Shown here piece by piece: positions 9,300-18,601 of a stretch of DNA of 64,000 nucleotides. Origin of the DNA: Phycisphaerae bacterium (GTDB lineage Bacteria; Planctomycetota; Phycisphaerae; Sedimentisphaerales; Anaerohalosphaeraceae); contig JACZKQ010000083.1 of assembly GCA_014859965.1 (NCBI GenBank), positions 1-64,000 of the forward strand, in the 5' to 3' direction. Every line of letters begins with the position of its first letter. The stretch's first letter is position 1. The translations under genes and the position numbers were made by a program. Below the pieces are notes generated by a model. The model had not been told where the DNA came from and searched no databases. It was given only the letters and a program-made list of their open reading frames with translations.

Positions 9300-10313
9300 T
9301 TAAGCGCAGCGTTCGGCGATGGAGTCGGCGATTGCGGCGAGGGGTGCGGTGGTGCGGGGTGTTTCGAGGCCGGCCAGGATGTTTGTGGCCTCATGACAGA
9401 ACCGCCGGGCGACGGACTGCGTGTATGTGATGGAATCCGCCTGCCGGAGCATGCCGGCGAATGTTTCGGGGTCGACGCCGCGGGGGGCTGAAAGGCGGGC
9501 GATAAAAGCCTGGCGCTGCGCCGCGTCGGCCGTGGCGAGCAGGTGAATGAGCGGCAGGGTCATTTTCCTGCCGGCCAGGTCGGTGCCGAGGGTCTTTCCC
9601 ACGCGAGCCTCATCCCCGACGATATCCAGCAGGTCGTCGGTAATTTGAAAAGCCATTCCGATCTTGAGCCCGAAATTACGGAAGCTTTCGTGACGGGCTT
9701 CGGGTCCGCCGGTAATCAAGGAACCCAGATAGCATGCCGCAGCGAACAGGGCCGCGGTCTTATCACCTACGATATCATAGTAGGCAGCTTCGCTCAACTC
9801 CCAGTTGTTCGATTCGACGTTCTGCCGCAGCTCACCGCGGCAGACGTCCACGGCCGTCTGTGACAGCAACTGGCCGACCAGGCGTGAATCAAGGGTTGTG
9901 CTCATATAAAACACCTTGCTGAGCACAAAATCGCCGAGCAGTACGGCCGAGGCGTTTCCCCAGAGTTTGTTGGCGGTGGGGGCATTGCGGCGGCTTTGGG
10001 CTTCGTCAATGACGTCATCGTGAAGCAGGGTTGCGACGTGGAGCAATTCGACAATTGCTGCGGCGCGGACGTGTGTCTCGGTGAGGTCTGCGCAACTTTG
10101 TCCGACGAGCAGGAGCATCGCCGGGCGAAGCATTTTTCCGGTGCGCGCGCCGACATAAGCCAGCATGTCGTCGATGGCGGCGTCGCATGTGATCAATTGC
10201 TCCGAGATGCACCGCCGCATAGCCGCGAGTTCACCGGCAATGCTTGCGGCAAAGTTGCCGACCGCCTCATGGGGCGGCTGTCTCGTCAGCTTCTGTCGGT
10301 CAGGCGCGGGCAT
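9300..10313 (-). CDS. Polyprenyl diphosphate synthase (trans, probably long chain)
   Basis: 337 residues from the ATG at 10313; a longer frame to 10385 would run deep into the upstream gene. It carries both Asp-rich motifs, DDVID near residues 99-103 and DDLLD near 226-230, plus GKMLRP and KTAALFAAA. It condenses isopentenyl diphosphate onto an allylic primer. The small Ala five residues before the first motif (HVATLLHDD) is typical of octaprenyl/solanesyl-type long-chain enzymes, which suggests a quinone side-chain role. The start overlaps the ilvE stop by 14 bases, so translation is probably coupled. Confidence 0.9.
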   Translation of the reverse strand: MPAPDRQKLTRQPPHEAVGNFAASIAGELAAMRRCISEQLITCDAAIDDMLAYVGARTGKMLRPAMLLLVGQSCADLTETHVRAAAIVELLHVATLLHDDVIDEAQSRRNAPTANKLWGNASAVLLGDFVLSKVFYMSTTLDSRLVGQLLSQTAVDVCRGELRQNVESNNWELSEAAYYDIVGDKTAALFAAACYLGSLITGGPEARHESFRNFGLKIGMAFQITDDLLDIVGDEARVGKTLGTDLAGRKMTLPLIHLLATADAAQRQAFIARLSAPRGVDPETFAGMLRQADSITYTQSVARRFCHEATNILAGLETPRTTAPLAAIADSIAERCA

Positions 10314-11157
10314 ATTCAAAGAACTTCTTCCTGAGCTGGGTGGTAATGGGGCCTGGTTTTCCTTCGCCGACGCGACGGCCGTCAATTTCGACGACGGCGA
10401 TCACCTCGGCCGCGGTGCCGGTGAGGAAGAATTCGTCACAGACATAAAGATCGAATCGCGTGAGATTCCTTTCCACGACCTGGAGGTTGTCCTGTCTGGC
10501 CAGCCGGATGACGACGCCGCGTGTGATGCCCTCAAGCGAACCCGCCTGAGCGGGCGGAACCATGACCACACCGTCCCGGACGATGAACACATTATCGCCG
10601 CTGGCCTCGGCAACGTATCCCTCGTGATTGTACATCACGACCTCACTGACGCCGCTGTCGACCGCTTCAATTTTGGCAAAGATATTGTTGAGATAATTAA
10701 GACTTTTAACCTGCGGCGGCAAGGACAGAGGATGGTTGCGAATGACCGAGGAACTGACGACCTTAAGACCCTGTTCGTACAACTCCCGGGGGTATAGCTG
10801 AATGGAGGCGGCGATAATGATCACGCAGGCCCGCTTGCACAGAAACGGATTGAGGCCGAGATCGCCCGTGCCGCGGGTGACAAGGAGACGAATGTAGCCG
10901 TCGGCTATGTCGTTGGCGGCGACCGTCTGGTGGACCGCATCGGCAAGGGCGCCCGAGTCCATGGGGATAACCAGCCGCATTACCTTGGCGGACTCGTACA
11001 GGCGTTTGAGATGCGCCTCGAATTCGAATATCCTGCCGTCGTAGACGCGTATGCCTTCAAAAACACCATCACCGTAGAGGAGGCCGTGGTCGAAGACGGA
11101 GACCTTTGCGTCTTCCTTGTCCACCAGTCTGTCGTCAAGCCAGATTTTCATCGCCAT
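10300..11157 (-). CDS. ilvE: Branched-chain amino acid aminotransferase (class IV)
   Basis: 285 residues, a PLP enzyme of fold type IV. GLLYGDGVFEGIRVYDGRIF near the N-terminus and KSLNYLNNIFAKIEA, with the PLP lysine at residue 151, are visible, followed by GYVAEASGDNVFIV and SLEGITRG. It transfers the amino group between glutamate and branched-chain keto acids. The short KSLN form resembles the archaeal/planctomycete IlvE branch, and D-amino acid transaminase is the main alternative. It lies 90 bases after lolD and overlaps the polyprenyl synthase. Confidence 0.88.
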   Translation of the reverse strand: MAMKIWLDDRLVDKEDAKVSVFDHGLLYGDGVFEGIRVYDGRIFEFEAHLKRLYESAKVMRLVIPMDSGALADAVHQTVAANDIADGYIRLLVTRGTGDLGLNPFLCKRACVIIIAASIQLYPRELYEQGLKVVSSSVIRNHPLSLPPQVKSLNYLNNIFAKIEAVDSGVSEVVMYNHEGYVAEASGDNVFIVRDGVVMVPPAQAGSLEGITRGVVIRLARQDNLQVVERNLTRFDLYVCDEFFLTGTAAEVIAVVEIDGRRVGEGKPGPITTQLRKKFFEYARA

Positions 11158-11247
11158 TGCTGCATCTCCACTTTGTTGTCAGTTGTTCCATGCCATGCCT
11201 TCCGAGGGCACCCGCCAGAGGCGCCCCTGGATCACGGCGCCGGCTTG

Positions 11248-11934
11248 TCAGACGATCCGGCCGTCGACCAGACGGATGAGCCGATTCGTTCGGGCGCCCA
11301 TGCGTTCGTCATGGGTGACCATCACGAGGGTCTGGCCGCCGCGGTTCAATGTTTCCAAAACCTCCAAGATACCATTTCCCGTCTTTGAGTCAAGGTTTCC
11401 TGTCGGCTCGTCGGCCAAAAGCAGTTCCGGATCATTCATGAGCGCCCGGGCGATGGCCACCCGCTGGCGTTCTCCGCCCGAAAGCTGGTACGGTTTGTGC
11501 CGGGTCCGTTCAGCCAGGCCGACCTGCTCGAGCAGATTGGCGGCCCGCCTTCGGGCGGATCGCCGCTTCGCCAGCCAGCCCAGGCTCCCGGTGCCGGCCA
11601 TGGCGGGCAGCATCACGTTGTCCAATACGTTTAATTCGTCCAAAAGGTGATAAAACTGAAAAACAAAACCGACCTTTTTGTTTCGGAAACGATTGAGCCG
11701 GCCCGCACCAAATCGGTCGATGCGCTCGCCGTCAAATTCAACGTACCCTGCGTCTGGTTTGTCGAGCCCCCCGAGAATATGCAGTAAGGTGCTCTTGCCG
11801 CTCCCCGAGGCGCCCACCACCGCGATAAACTCGCCCCGGGCGACGGTCAGATCAAGTCCTTTGAGGACGGTAAGTCGTGCCTGACCCATTTTATACAATT
11901 TGTGCAGGTTGCTGGCTTTGAGAATGTCGGTCAT
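11248..11934 (-). CDS. lolD: Lipoprotein-releasing system ATP-binding protein LolD
   Basis: 228-residue ABC ATPase of the MacB/LolD group. Walker A is GASGSGKST, the signature is LSGGERQRVAIARAL, Walker B is LLLADEPTGNLD, and the His switch lies in MVTHDERM. With the two permeases upstream (27-base gap) it should power release of lipoproteins from the inner membrane to the outer-membrane carrier. Several lipoproteins in this window (OmpA-like, S41 protease, GATase) are plausible clients. Confidence 0.92.
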   Translation of the reverse strand: MTDILKASNLHKLYKMGQARLTVLKGLDLTVARGEFIAVVGASGSGKSTLLHILGGLDKPDAGYVEFDGERIDRFGAGRLNRFRNKKVGFVFQFYHLLDELNVLDNVMLPAMAGTGSLGWLAKRRSARRRAANLLEQVGLAERTRHKPYQLSGGERQRVAIARALMNDPELLLADEPTGNLDSKTGNGILEVLETLNRGGQTLVMVTHDERMGARTNRLIRLVDGRIV

Positions 11935-11961
11935 ATTGTGTTTCTCCGGATCGGCGTATCC

Positions 11962-13317
11962 TTACAACTGATTGACCTGCAGTATTTCCACTGGACGTTT
12001 TCGGGCGGCCTGCACGGACGGCAGAAGGGCGCCGACAATGGAGGCGGCTATTGCCGACAATATAATGATAGTGACGACACGGGGCTCAATTCTGCTGGGA
12101 ATGTCGCCGATGGCGTACACGCTTCGGTCCCATACCTGGTAACCGTACTTTACGAAGAGCCAGTCCTCTATGGCGTTGATCTTCAGGAGCAGGGCCCAGG
12201 CGGCGGTGCCTCCTGTGGCAGCGCCGATGACGCCTACGAGGCCGGAGAAATAGACGAAGACCTGCACGACGCCCCATCTCGAAACGCCGATGCTGCGGAG
12301 AATGCCTATGTCCTTGCTCTTGTGGCTGATGACCATGTAGAAAACGACAAAGATGACGAACACGGTAATGAGGCCGAGCATCAAGAACAGCAGGATCAGC
12401 ATGGTTTGTTCTTTTTCCATGGGAGCGATATGGCTTCGGCGGTTTACGATCCAGCTTTCTACCCGAACGCCGTCGAGGAGGTTGGCATAGGGGGCGTCCT
12501 TCTTCTGTTCGGCAAAGCGGTCCCAAAGCGACCTTACCTTTCCGGTGTTCTGCTGCAATGCGTTTGCGTTCTTGAACCGCACATACATGGCGCTGGCGCG
12601 GGAGGGCGAGCCGTTCATACCGCACATCTGCTGCGCCGTTTCGAAGGGAATGTACACCATGTTGCCGTCGACCTTGACCAGACCGCTGTGGCTGTCGTCG
12701 CTGTAGAAGAAACTCAGCGTGTTGACCATGCCCATGTCGGCCCGCTCCATCGCCCCTTTGGCGGTGAGGGGAAAACAGCTTATCACGAGTTCGATTTCCT
12801 GAGGCCGGGGGCTGTGATAATACCCGCCCGACTGGCTTCGGCTCCGCGGCATCATGTCGATGCCGACGACACAACCCGGCGCGTCGGGGTTATACGCGGG
12901 CTTGAAGGCAGTCTCGGGCGTGTCGCGATGGTAATGAAGCGTCTGCCCGAAACCGGTGGCCCGGATGTGGTCGGCGGGATCGATGCCCATGACCTCGATG
13001 CCCATGTTCCAGTCGGCGCCGCGCTGGGTGAGCAGGCCATAACTGTGGATCACCGTGGAGACGGCTTCGACGTTCTCCTGGGCTCTCAGCTCGGCCGCGA
13101 ACTCCTCATAATAAGGGAAGCCTACCAGCGAATCGGTGCTGACAACGCAGTCGCCCACAAAGGCGTGGTTTTTGTTGCGGAACTCCCTGACGAGGCCGTT
13201 CATGATCGTCATGACGACCAGCACGATGAACACGCACAGGGCGACGGCGGTGACGGCCAAAATACTGATACGCCGCCCCAGAAGATAACGAATTGCCAGG
13301 TTCAGTTTATACATCAC
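11962..13317 (-). CDS. LolC/LolE-type FtsX permease
   Basis: 451 residues: one N-terminal membrane helix (LAIRYLLGRRISILAVTAVA), a large periplasmic domain, then three C-terminal helices with the FtsX/MacB pattern (KDIGILRSIGVSRWGVVQVF). It is one of two non-identical permeases separated by a single base, which fits a LolC-LolE heterodimer with LolD. Which of the two is LolC cannot be settled by eye. Confidence 0.88.
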   Translation of the reverse strand: MMYKLNLAIRYLLGRRISILAVTAVALCVFIVLVVMTIMNGLVREFRNKNHAFVGDCVVSTDSLVGFPYYEEFAAELRAQENVEAVSTVIHSYGLLTQRGADWNMGIEVMGIDPADHIRATGFGQTLHYHRDTPETAFKPAYNPDAPGCVVGIDMMPRSRSQSGGYYHSPRPQEIELVISCFPLTAKGAMERADMGMVNTLSFFYSDDSHSGLVKVDGNMVYIPFETAQQMCGMNGSPSRASAMYVRFKNANALQQNTGKVRSLWDRFAEQKKDAPYANLLDGVRVESWIVNRRSHIAPMEKEQTMLILLFLMLGLITVFVIFVVFYMVISHKSKDIGILRSIGVSRWGVVQVFVYFSGLVGVIGAATGGTAAWALLLKINAIEDWLFVKYGYQVWDRSVYAIGDIPSRIEPRVVTIIILSAIAASIVGALLPSVQAARKRPVEILQVNQL

Positions 13318-13318
13318 A

Positions 13319-14695
13319 TCACTCGTATCGCAGAATTCGCACGGGTCGGACCCTCGCGGCGGCCACAGCGGGTATGAGCGCGCCGACCCCGGCGGCCAGG
13401 ATAGCTGCCGCGGCGACCCATGCTACGGAAGGCCAGTCGACCTGGTTAGGTATTCGAGAGAACATATACGTGCTGCTCTTCCAGAGCTTAAGACCGAAGG
13501 CGACGCTGATCCAGTGCTCGATGACGTTGATGTTTCGGGTGAATATCCACCCGAGAGCGACGCCGAGTCCGCTGCCGGCGAGGCCGACCCCAAGGCCGAA
13601 CGTCAGGAACATGGTAGCGACGGCGCTGCTGGAGAGGCCGCAGCTCTTGACGATGGCGATATCCTTTCGCCGTGTCATCACGATAAGATAGAAAATGCAG
13701 AAGATCAGCAGCACTACGCCGAAACTCACCACGCCGAAGATGAGCATGAGCATACCCATCTGCTTGCGATATTCGGCGATGAGCTGGGCCTGCATTTGGC
13801 GGGCCGATTCGATCTGGGCGTACCGGGCCCATGAAAAACGTCCTTCGGCAAAGTCATTCCAAATCGTTTGAACGCGCTCCATCTGCGCGTTGGCGTCGAC
13901 GCCTTTCCGCAGGCGGATCTGGACGATGTCGGCGATCTTGCCCTGACCGGGATAGAGTTCTTCGGCAATCATGGCAATGGGAAGGTAGACGAAATTCTTG
14001 TCGAATTCGTGCATGCCGCTGAAGACAATGTTGGCGATTTTGAACCGGATGGTGCGCCGCTTGAAACGCTGGGCAGTCGAGCCGGAGCTCTCGGCGGCGT
14101 CCTCGAGGTTCTGGTTGCGGCCGGCATCGCTGATTGCGCCGGTGGTCAGCAGGACCCTTTTTCCGATGTACGCGCTGCGTACGGCGTCAAGGTTGTATTC
14201 GTCGGTAACTTCGTCAGGCTCGCCGAGGACGCCAATGCCCACGAAGCCGCCGAGTTCTTCGCTGTCTTCTTCGAGAGCGAACGTAGGCGGTGCGCCCTTC
14301 GGCATGGCTTTGACGAGAAACTCATCGACAGGCGTCACTTTGGTTCGCTCGGGCAGTTCTATGCCCCATATCTTAACGGCCCGAACATCGCCCTGGCTGA
14401 GCAGGAGCAGGCCCTGGCTGGTGAGGACGGCGGTGCCGCCGACGATGGCGTCCTCCTTCTCAAGTTCTTTGATGAGGACGTCGTAATCAGGAATCCGCAG
14501 ACCGGACGGAGGCAGTATCATGATGTCGCCCATGTGCTCGCCGGCGCCGTTTTCGACGGCGTTGATGAATCCGGTGAAGAGGCTTGCGACGGTGATCAGC
14601 AGCGCGCAGGACATGGCGACGGCGGCGACGCTGAGGAGTACAATCTTCCGCTTACGAAGATATTTCAGACACAGGAAAACACTTAGATATCGCAT
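13319..14695 (-). CDS. LolC/LolE-type FtsX permease
   Basis: 458 residues with the same topology as the next gene: a helix near the N-terminus (KRKIVLLSVAAVAMSCALL), a periplasmic domain, and three C-terminal helices with RRKDIAIVKSCGLSSSAVAT. The last helix is followed by the family ending RPVRILRYE. It is first of the three lol genes and begins 79 bases after lysS. No separate promoter is evident, so it is probably transcribed with lysS. Confidence 0.88.
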   Translation of the reverse strand: MRYLSVFLCLKYLRKRKIVLLSVAAVAMSCALLITVASLFTGFINAVENGAGEHMGDIMILPPSGLRIPDYDVLIKELEKEDAIVGGTAVLTSQGLLLLSQGDVRAVKIWGIELPERTKVTPVDEFLVKAMPKGAPPTFALEEDSEELGGFVGIGVLGEPDEVTDEYNLDAVRSAYIGKRVLLTTGAISDAGRNQNLEDAAESSGSTAQRFKRRTIRFKIANIVFSGMHEFDKNFVYLPIAMIAEELYPGQGKIADIVQIRLRKGVDANAQMERVQTIWNDFAEGRFSWARYAQIESARQMQAQLIAEYRKQMGMLMLIFGVVSFGVVLLIFCIFYLIVMTRRKDIAIVKSCGLSSSAVATMFLTFGLGVGLAGSGLGVALGWIFTRNINVIEHWISVAFGLKLWKSSTYMFSRIPNQVDWPSVAWVAAAAILAAGVGALIPAVAAARVRPVRILRYE

Positions 14696-14774
14696 AGCAG
14701 TCTCATTTTCGGCGTTTCATCACTGAAACACCCCCAGCGTGCATACGGCCCGGCATCAGGTCGGGTTCGGCGAC

Positions 14775-16220
14775 CTACAGGTTCTTCAGCAAGGGAAAGA
14801 GGATTACATCCCGGATGCTGGTCGCGCCGGTCAGGAGCATGACGAGTCTGTCGATACCGATACCGAGTCCGCCGGCGGGCGGCATGCCGTACTTGAGGGC
14901 CGTGATGAAATCTTCGTCCATGGTCGCCATGGTTTCGTCCTGGCCGCGAAGCTGAAGACGGAAGTTCTCTTCCTGCACGGCCGGATCATTCAGTTCGGTA
15001 TAGGCGTTGGCCAGTTCCATGGTCCCCACGAACAGCTCGAAGCGCTCGGCATAGCGCGGATCGGTCTTGCTCTTTCTGGTGAGCGGACACAGGGCGGCCG
15101 GATAGTCGATGACGAAGGTGGGATTGACGAGACGATCCTCCACGGTTGCCTCAAAGACTTCGTTTACGACGACGACGTCATCCATATTGGCCTGGTTGAG
15201 GCCCAACTGGGCGGCCTTTGCGCGGACCGAAGCGATGTCGTCGATGTTGCAGCCGCCATATTCGGCGAGCAGGTCGGCATAGGTGCTGCGCCGCCACGGG
15301 CGCTTGTAATCGACGGTCATGCTGCCGAACACGACCTGGGTGCTGTCGCAGTAGGTCTCGACCAGCGAGGCGATCAGTTCTTCAGTGATGTCCATCATCA
15401 CATTGTAATCGGCGTAGGCCTGGTACAGTTCGAGCATCGTGAACTCGGGATTATGTCGGGTGCTTAACCCCTCGTTCCGGAAGTTGCGGTTGATCTCGAA
15501 GACCTTTTCCATACCGCCGACGAGGAGGCGTTTGAGGAACAGTTCAGGGGCGATCCGCAGAAAGAGATCCATGTCCAGCGTGTTGTGATGGGTGATGAAC
15601 GGGCGCGCGGCGGCGCCGCCGGCGATGGTCTGCATCATAGGCGTCTCGACCTCGCAGAACCCGCGGTCCTGAAGGAAGCGGCGAACAGCGCCGATGATCG
15701 CACTGCGCTTCTGGAAGCACACCATCACGTCGGGGTTGGCCCAGAGGTCGACGTAGCGCTGGCGATAGCGCAGGTCGACATCCGCGAGACCGTGAAATTT
15801 TTCGGGCGGCGGCAGCAGCGCTTTGCCGAGCAGCGAAACTTTTGCGGTCCAGATGGTGATCTCACCGGTTTTGGTTCTGCCCAACTCACCTTCGGCGGCG
15901 ATCAGGTCGCCGAGGTCGAGCAGTTTGAGCATGTCCCACTGGTCACCGAGCAGTTTCTTGCTGAAACCGAGCTGGATCGTGCCGGAGGAGTCGCGCAGGG
16001 TGACGAACATCAGCTTGCCGATGTCCCGGAAAAGTACGATGCGTCCGCCACAGAAGGCCCTCTGGCCCTGCCGGTCATCGACGTAATGTGCCCTCACCTC
16101 GGCGGCGGGTTCCACGCCGTCGAGACGCTGACCATAGGGGTCAACTCCCATTTCGCGCAGGCGCGCAAGCTTTTCCACTCTCTGCTGCTGGAGTTTTGCG
16201 ATACCGCTTTCTTCCGTCAA
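14775..16220 (-). CDS. lysS: Lysyl-tRNA synthetase, class II
   Basis: 481 residues. The N-terminal OB fold begins around residue 45. The class II core has motif 2 FRNEGLSTRHNPEFTMLE and motif 3 GLGIGIDRLVMLLTG near the end, and FPLLKNL is the usual C-terminus. It charges tRNA-Lys in the cytoplasm. It starts 32 bases after the S41 protease stop and continues into the lol genes. Confidence 0.96.
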   Translation of the reverse strand: MTEESGIAKLQQQRVEKLARLREMGVDPYGQRLDGVEPAAEVRAHYVDDRQGQRAFCGGRIVLFRDIGKLMFVTLRDSSGTIQLGFSKKLLGDQWDMLKLLDLGDLIAAEGELGRTKTGEITIWTAKVSLLGKALLPPPEKFHGLADVDLRYRQRYVDLWANPDVMVCFQKRSAIIGAVRRFLQDRGFCEVETPMMQTIAGGAAARPFITHHNTLDMDLFLRIAPELFLKRLLVGGMEKVFEINRNFRNEGLSTRHNPEFTMLELYQAYADYNVMMDITEELIASLVETYCDSTQVVFGSMTVDYKRPWRRSTYADLLAEYGGCNIDDIASVRAKAAQLGLNQANMDDVVVVNEVFEATVEDRLVNPTFVIDYPAALCPLTRKSKTDPRYAERFELFVGTMELANAYTELNDPAVQEENFRLQLRGQDETMATMDEDFITALKYGMPPAGGLGIGIDRLVMLLTGATSIRDVILFPLLKNL

Positions 16221-16252
16221 TCGTCTTTCCTTCCGACCGCCCTGTCGCTCTT

Positions 16253-18496
16253 CTAATTTGTCGCGGCTGCAGTTTTCACAACGTCGGTGTTCCGAGTGTT
16301 GTTGAATTTGACTACTTTTCCGGATTGAATCATCTTGCTCTTGATTACGAGAATGGCCGTCGCCAACTGCTTGTCCGCATCGAGGGTCTCCTGGAGCGAG
16401 TGCCGCTTGATCGGCTTGGTGGCGTCGTGATCGGCTTTGGCGAGGACTTCGTTGGCCCGCTGAACGTCGATCATCTTTCGCATCTCGTTCATTCCGAGTT
16501 CGACCTCGACGTCGGGCTGAATGCCCCAGTTTTTGAGGCCCTGCCTTTCCATCTCGTAGCGATTCATGACCCGCTGACCGCTGGGCAGGTGATAATAGGC
16601 CATGGTGTATTTCAGTTGTGAATCGCCGCCTGTATAAGGAGTGACAACCTGAACACTGCCCTTGCCGTAAGTGCGTGTGCCGACGAGGGTAGCGCGCTGG
16701 AACTTGGGATCCTGGAGCGCACCGGCGACGATTTCCGAGGCACTGGCCGACTGTCCGTTGATCAGGACGACCAGGGGATAATTGGGATGTGTGCCTTCCT
16801 TGCGTGCGTTTTCGCGCGTGGCGAAGCCGAATTTGGGCTGGCTCTTGACGATCATGCCCTGCTCGACAAACATGTCGACGACGGCGGCGGCGGTGACGAG
16901 ATAGCCGCCGCTGTTGAACCGCAAATCCAGGATGAGGCCCTTGAGACCTTCCTTTTCCAGTTGCAGGAGCACCGCCTCCATATCGGGGGCGGTCGTCTCG
17001 GTGAACCCGGTTAGGCGAATGTAGCCGATGCCGTTGTCCCGATCTATCATGTACTGCCAGTGTCCATCTTCAGCCCGCTGCCATCCCCGGAGCGGGGGCA
17101 CGACAATGCGGTCGCGGACGATCATAATGTCCTCGACTTTGTCGCTGCCCGCATGACGGATCGACAGCTTGACCTTGGTGCCTCTGGGGCCGGTGATCTT
17201 GCTGACGGCGCACACGATGGTCATTTCCTCAGTGGACTCGCCGTCGACGGCGACAATCTCGTCGTCCGCGTCGAGTCCCGATGTATAGGCGGGCGTGTCG
17301 GGCAGAAGACTGACGACCTTCAGCTTGCCGGTGACCTTGCTGATTTCCACCCCTATGCCGATGAACTGCTGGGTCATGTTCTTCTGGAAATCCTTGACCT
17401 GCCAGGGCCACACAAGGGTGGTATAGGGGTCCAGGCTGGCAAAGGACGCCTCGGCGAACTGGGCGATCACCACCTCTTCGGGGATGTCGATAGTGACGCT
17501 GTTGAGGGCGAGGATTTCTCCGAAAATCAAGCGATACTTCTCGCTGGTCAGCGAACGGGGAGATTGCTTGAGTTCCTGTTCGATGGCGGCGATGCCGGCG
17601 AGCCACTTGTCGGCGGCTCGGGGGGTCACCTTGTATTCCAGTTTTTTGTTCGTGCGGGACAGGACGTCTCCGAGCAATCTGCACCGGCTGACGCCCTTTG
17701 CGGCCATGTCGCTGTAATCGACCGTGCTGACGTAGTTTGCCTCCAGCGCGTGGACGGCGCGGAGCACCATCTCTGCCTGGATGCCTTCGTGCCGTTGCGC
17801 GCTGGTCTGGCCGCAACTGTCGTCCTTCAAGGCCATCTCGATGAGGGCCTTCTCGCTCAGTTCGTCGGCGTACGCCTTGTATTGGCTGTTGTCCTCGTCG
17901 AGGCTCACCAGCCAGTACAGGCAATAGGCATAGGCGTCGATCCACTCGCCGCGGGAGTCCAGTTCCTTGCCTTTCTCAATGGCGGTGGCAATAACCTTCC
18001 TGACGAACGGCTCCTCGAGAATGGCGTCCTTGTGCTCTGGGCCGGCGGCCTCGCGGGCCCGGATAACAACAGACATGATTTCGCCGATTTCATTGGCGTC
18101 CACCACGTAATCGGGCTCGTGCTTCTGGCGGAGTTCCTCCAGTTTATTCATGTGTTCGGTAAGGGATTCGCGGCGGGCGACAAGATTGGTGATCTCGATG
18201 CGCCGGTAGTCGTCAATGACTCTCTGGAGCTGAGCCAGTCGAGCGTCCCCGGCGGCGTTCGTTGCGCCAATTACCGCGGCGGCGCCTTCAAAGTCGCCGC
18301 GAAGTATGCGCCGACAGACAAGGTCCACATGCGCCGCCTGGTTTGCATCCTGCCGAACGGCGACGGTCTGGGCGGCTTCTGCGCCGGAGGTCTTACGGTT
18401 CTTTTCCTCCGGCTCGCAGCCGACGGTCAGAAAAACCGTGACAAACAGCCAGACCGTCGCTGTTGCGATCAGTTTCTTACGCCCAACTATACTCAA
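16253..18496 (-). CDS. S41 C-terminal processing protease, PDZ-containing lipoprotein
   Basis: About 747 residues from a TTG at 18496. GGCGAGGT lies five bases upstream, and the start gives a clean lipoprotein signal, hydrophobic to LTVGC, so the protein should be periplasmic and lipid anchored. A long helical N-terminal region (about residues 30-370) precedes a PDZ domain (about 385-445) and the S41 peptidase. The catalytic Ser lies in GQSASASEIV near residue 582 and the Lys in GTRTYGKGSVQ. It cleaves proteins near their C-termini. The N-terminal region is longer than in CtpA-type enzymes and closer to Prc. A longer frame to 18589 exists without a ribosome site. Confidence 0.88.
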   Translation of the reverse strand: MSIVGRKKLIATATVWLFVTVFLTVGCEPEEKNRKTSGAEAAQTVAVRQDANQAAHVDLVCRRILRGDFEGAAAVIGATNAAGDARLAQLQRVIDDYRRIEITNLVARRESLTEHMNKLEELRQKHEPDYVVDANEIGEIMSVVIRAREAAGPEHKDAILEEPFVRKVIATAIEKGKELDSRGEWIDAYAYCLYWLVSLDEDNSQYKAYADELSEKALIEMALKDDSCGQTSAQRHEGIQAEMVLRAVHALEANYVSTVDYSDMAAKGVSRCRLLGDVLSRTNKKLEYKVTPRAADKWLAGIAAIEQELKQSPRSLTSEKYRLIFGEILALNSVTIDIPEEVVIAQFAEASFASLDPYTTLVWPWQVKDFQKNMTQQFIGIGVEISKVTGKLKVVSLLPDTPAYTSGLDADDEIVAVDGESTEEMTIVCAVSKITGPRGTKVKLSIRHAGSDKVEDIMIVRDRIVVPPLRGWQRAEDGHWQYMIDRDNGIGYIRLTGFTETTAPDMEAVLLQLEKEGLKGLILDLRFNSGGYLVTAAAVVDMFVEQGMIVKSQPKFGFATRENARKEGTHPNYPLVVLINGQSASASEIVAGALQDPKFQRATLVGTRTYGKGSVQVVTPYTGGDSQLKYTMAYYHLPSGQRVMNRYEMERQGLKNWGIQPDVEVELGMNEMRKMIDVQRANEVLAKADHDATKPIKRHSLQETLDADKQLATAILVIKSKMIQSGKVVKFNNTRNTDVVKTAAATN

Positions 18497-18601
18497 GATA
18501 ACCTCGCCTTCAACAATACGCGGGGCGGAGCCGACGACTCGGGCCGACCCTCGCTCCTTACCAGCAAACCGGCTCTCCGCCGGCCGCATTCGTCCGGGCG
18601 C

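Noticed and set aside
11902-13377. 491-residue open frame on the plus strand
   Set aside because: It lies opposite the LolC/E permease, has His/Asp-rich composition typical of antisense GC-rich frames, and shows no domain.
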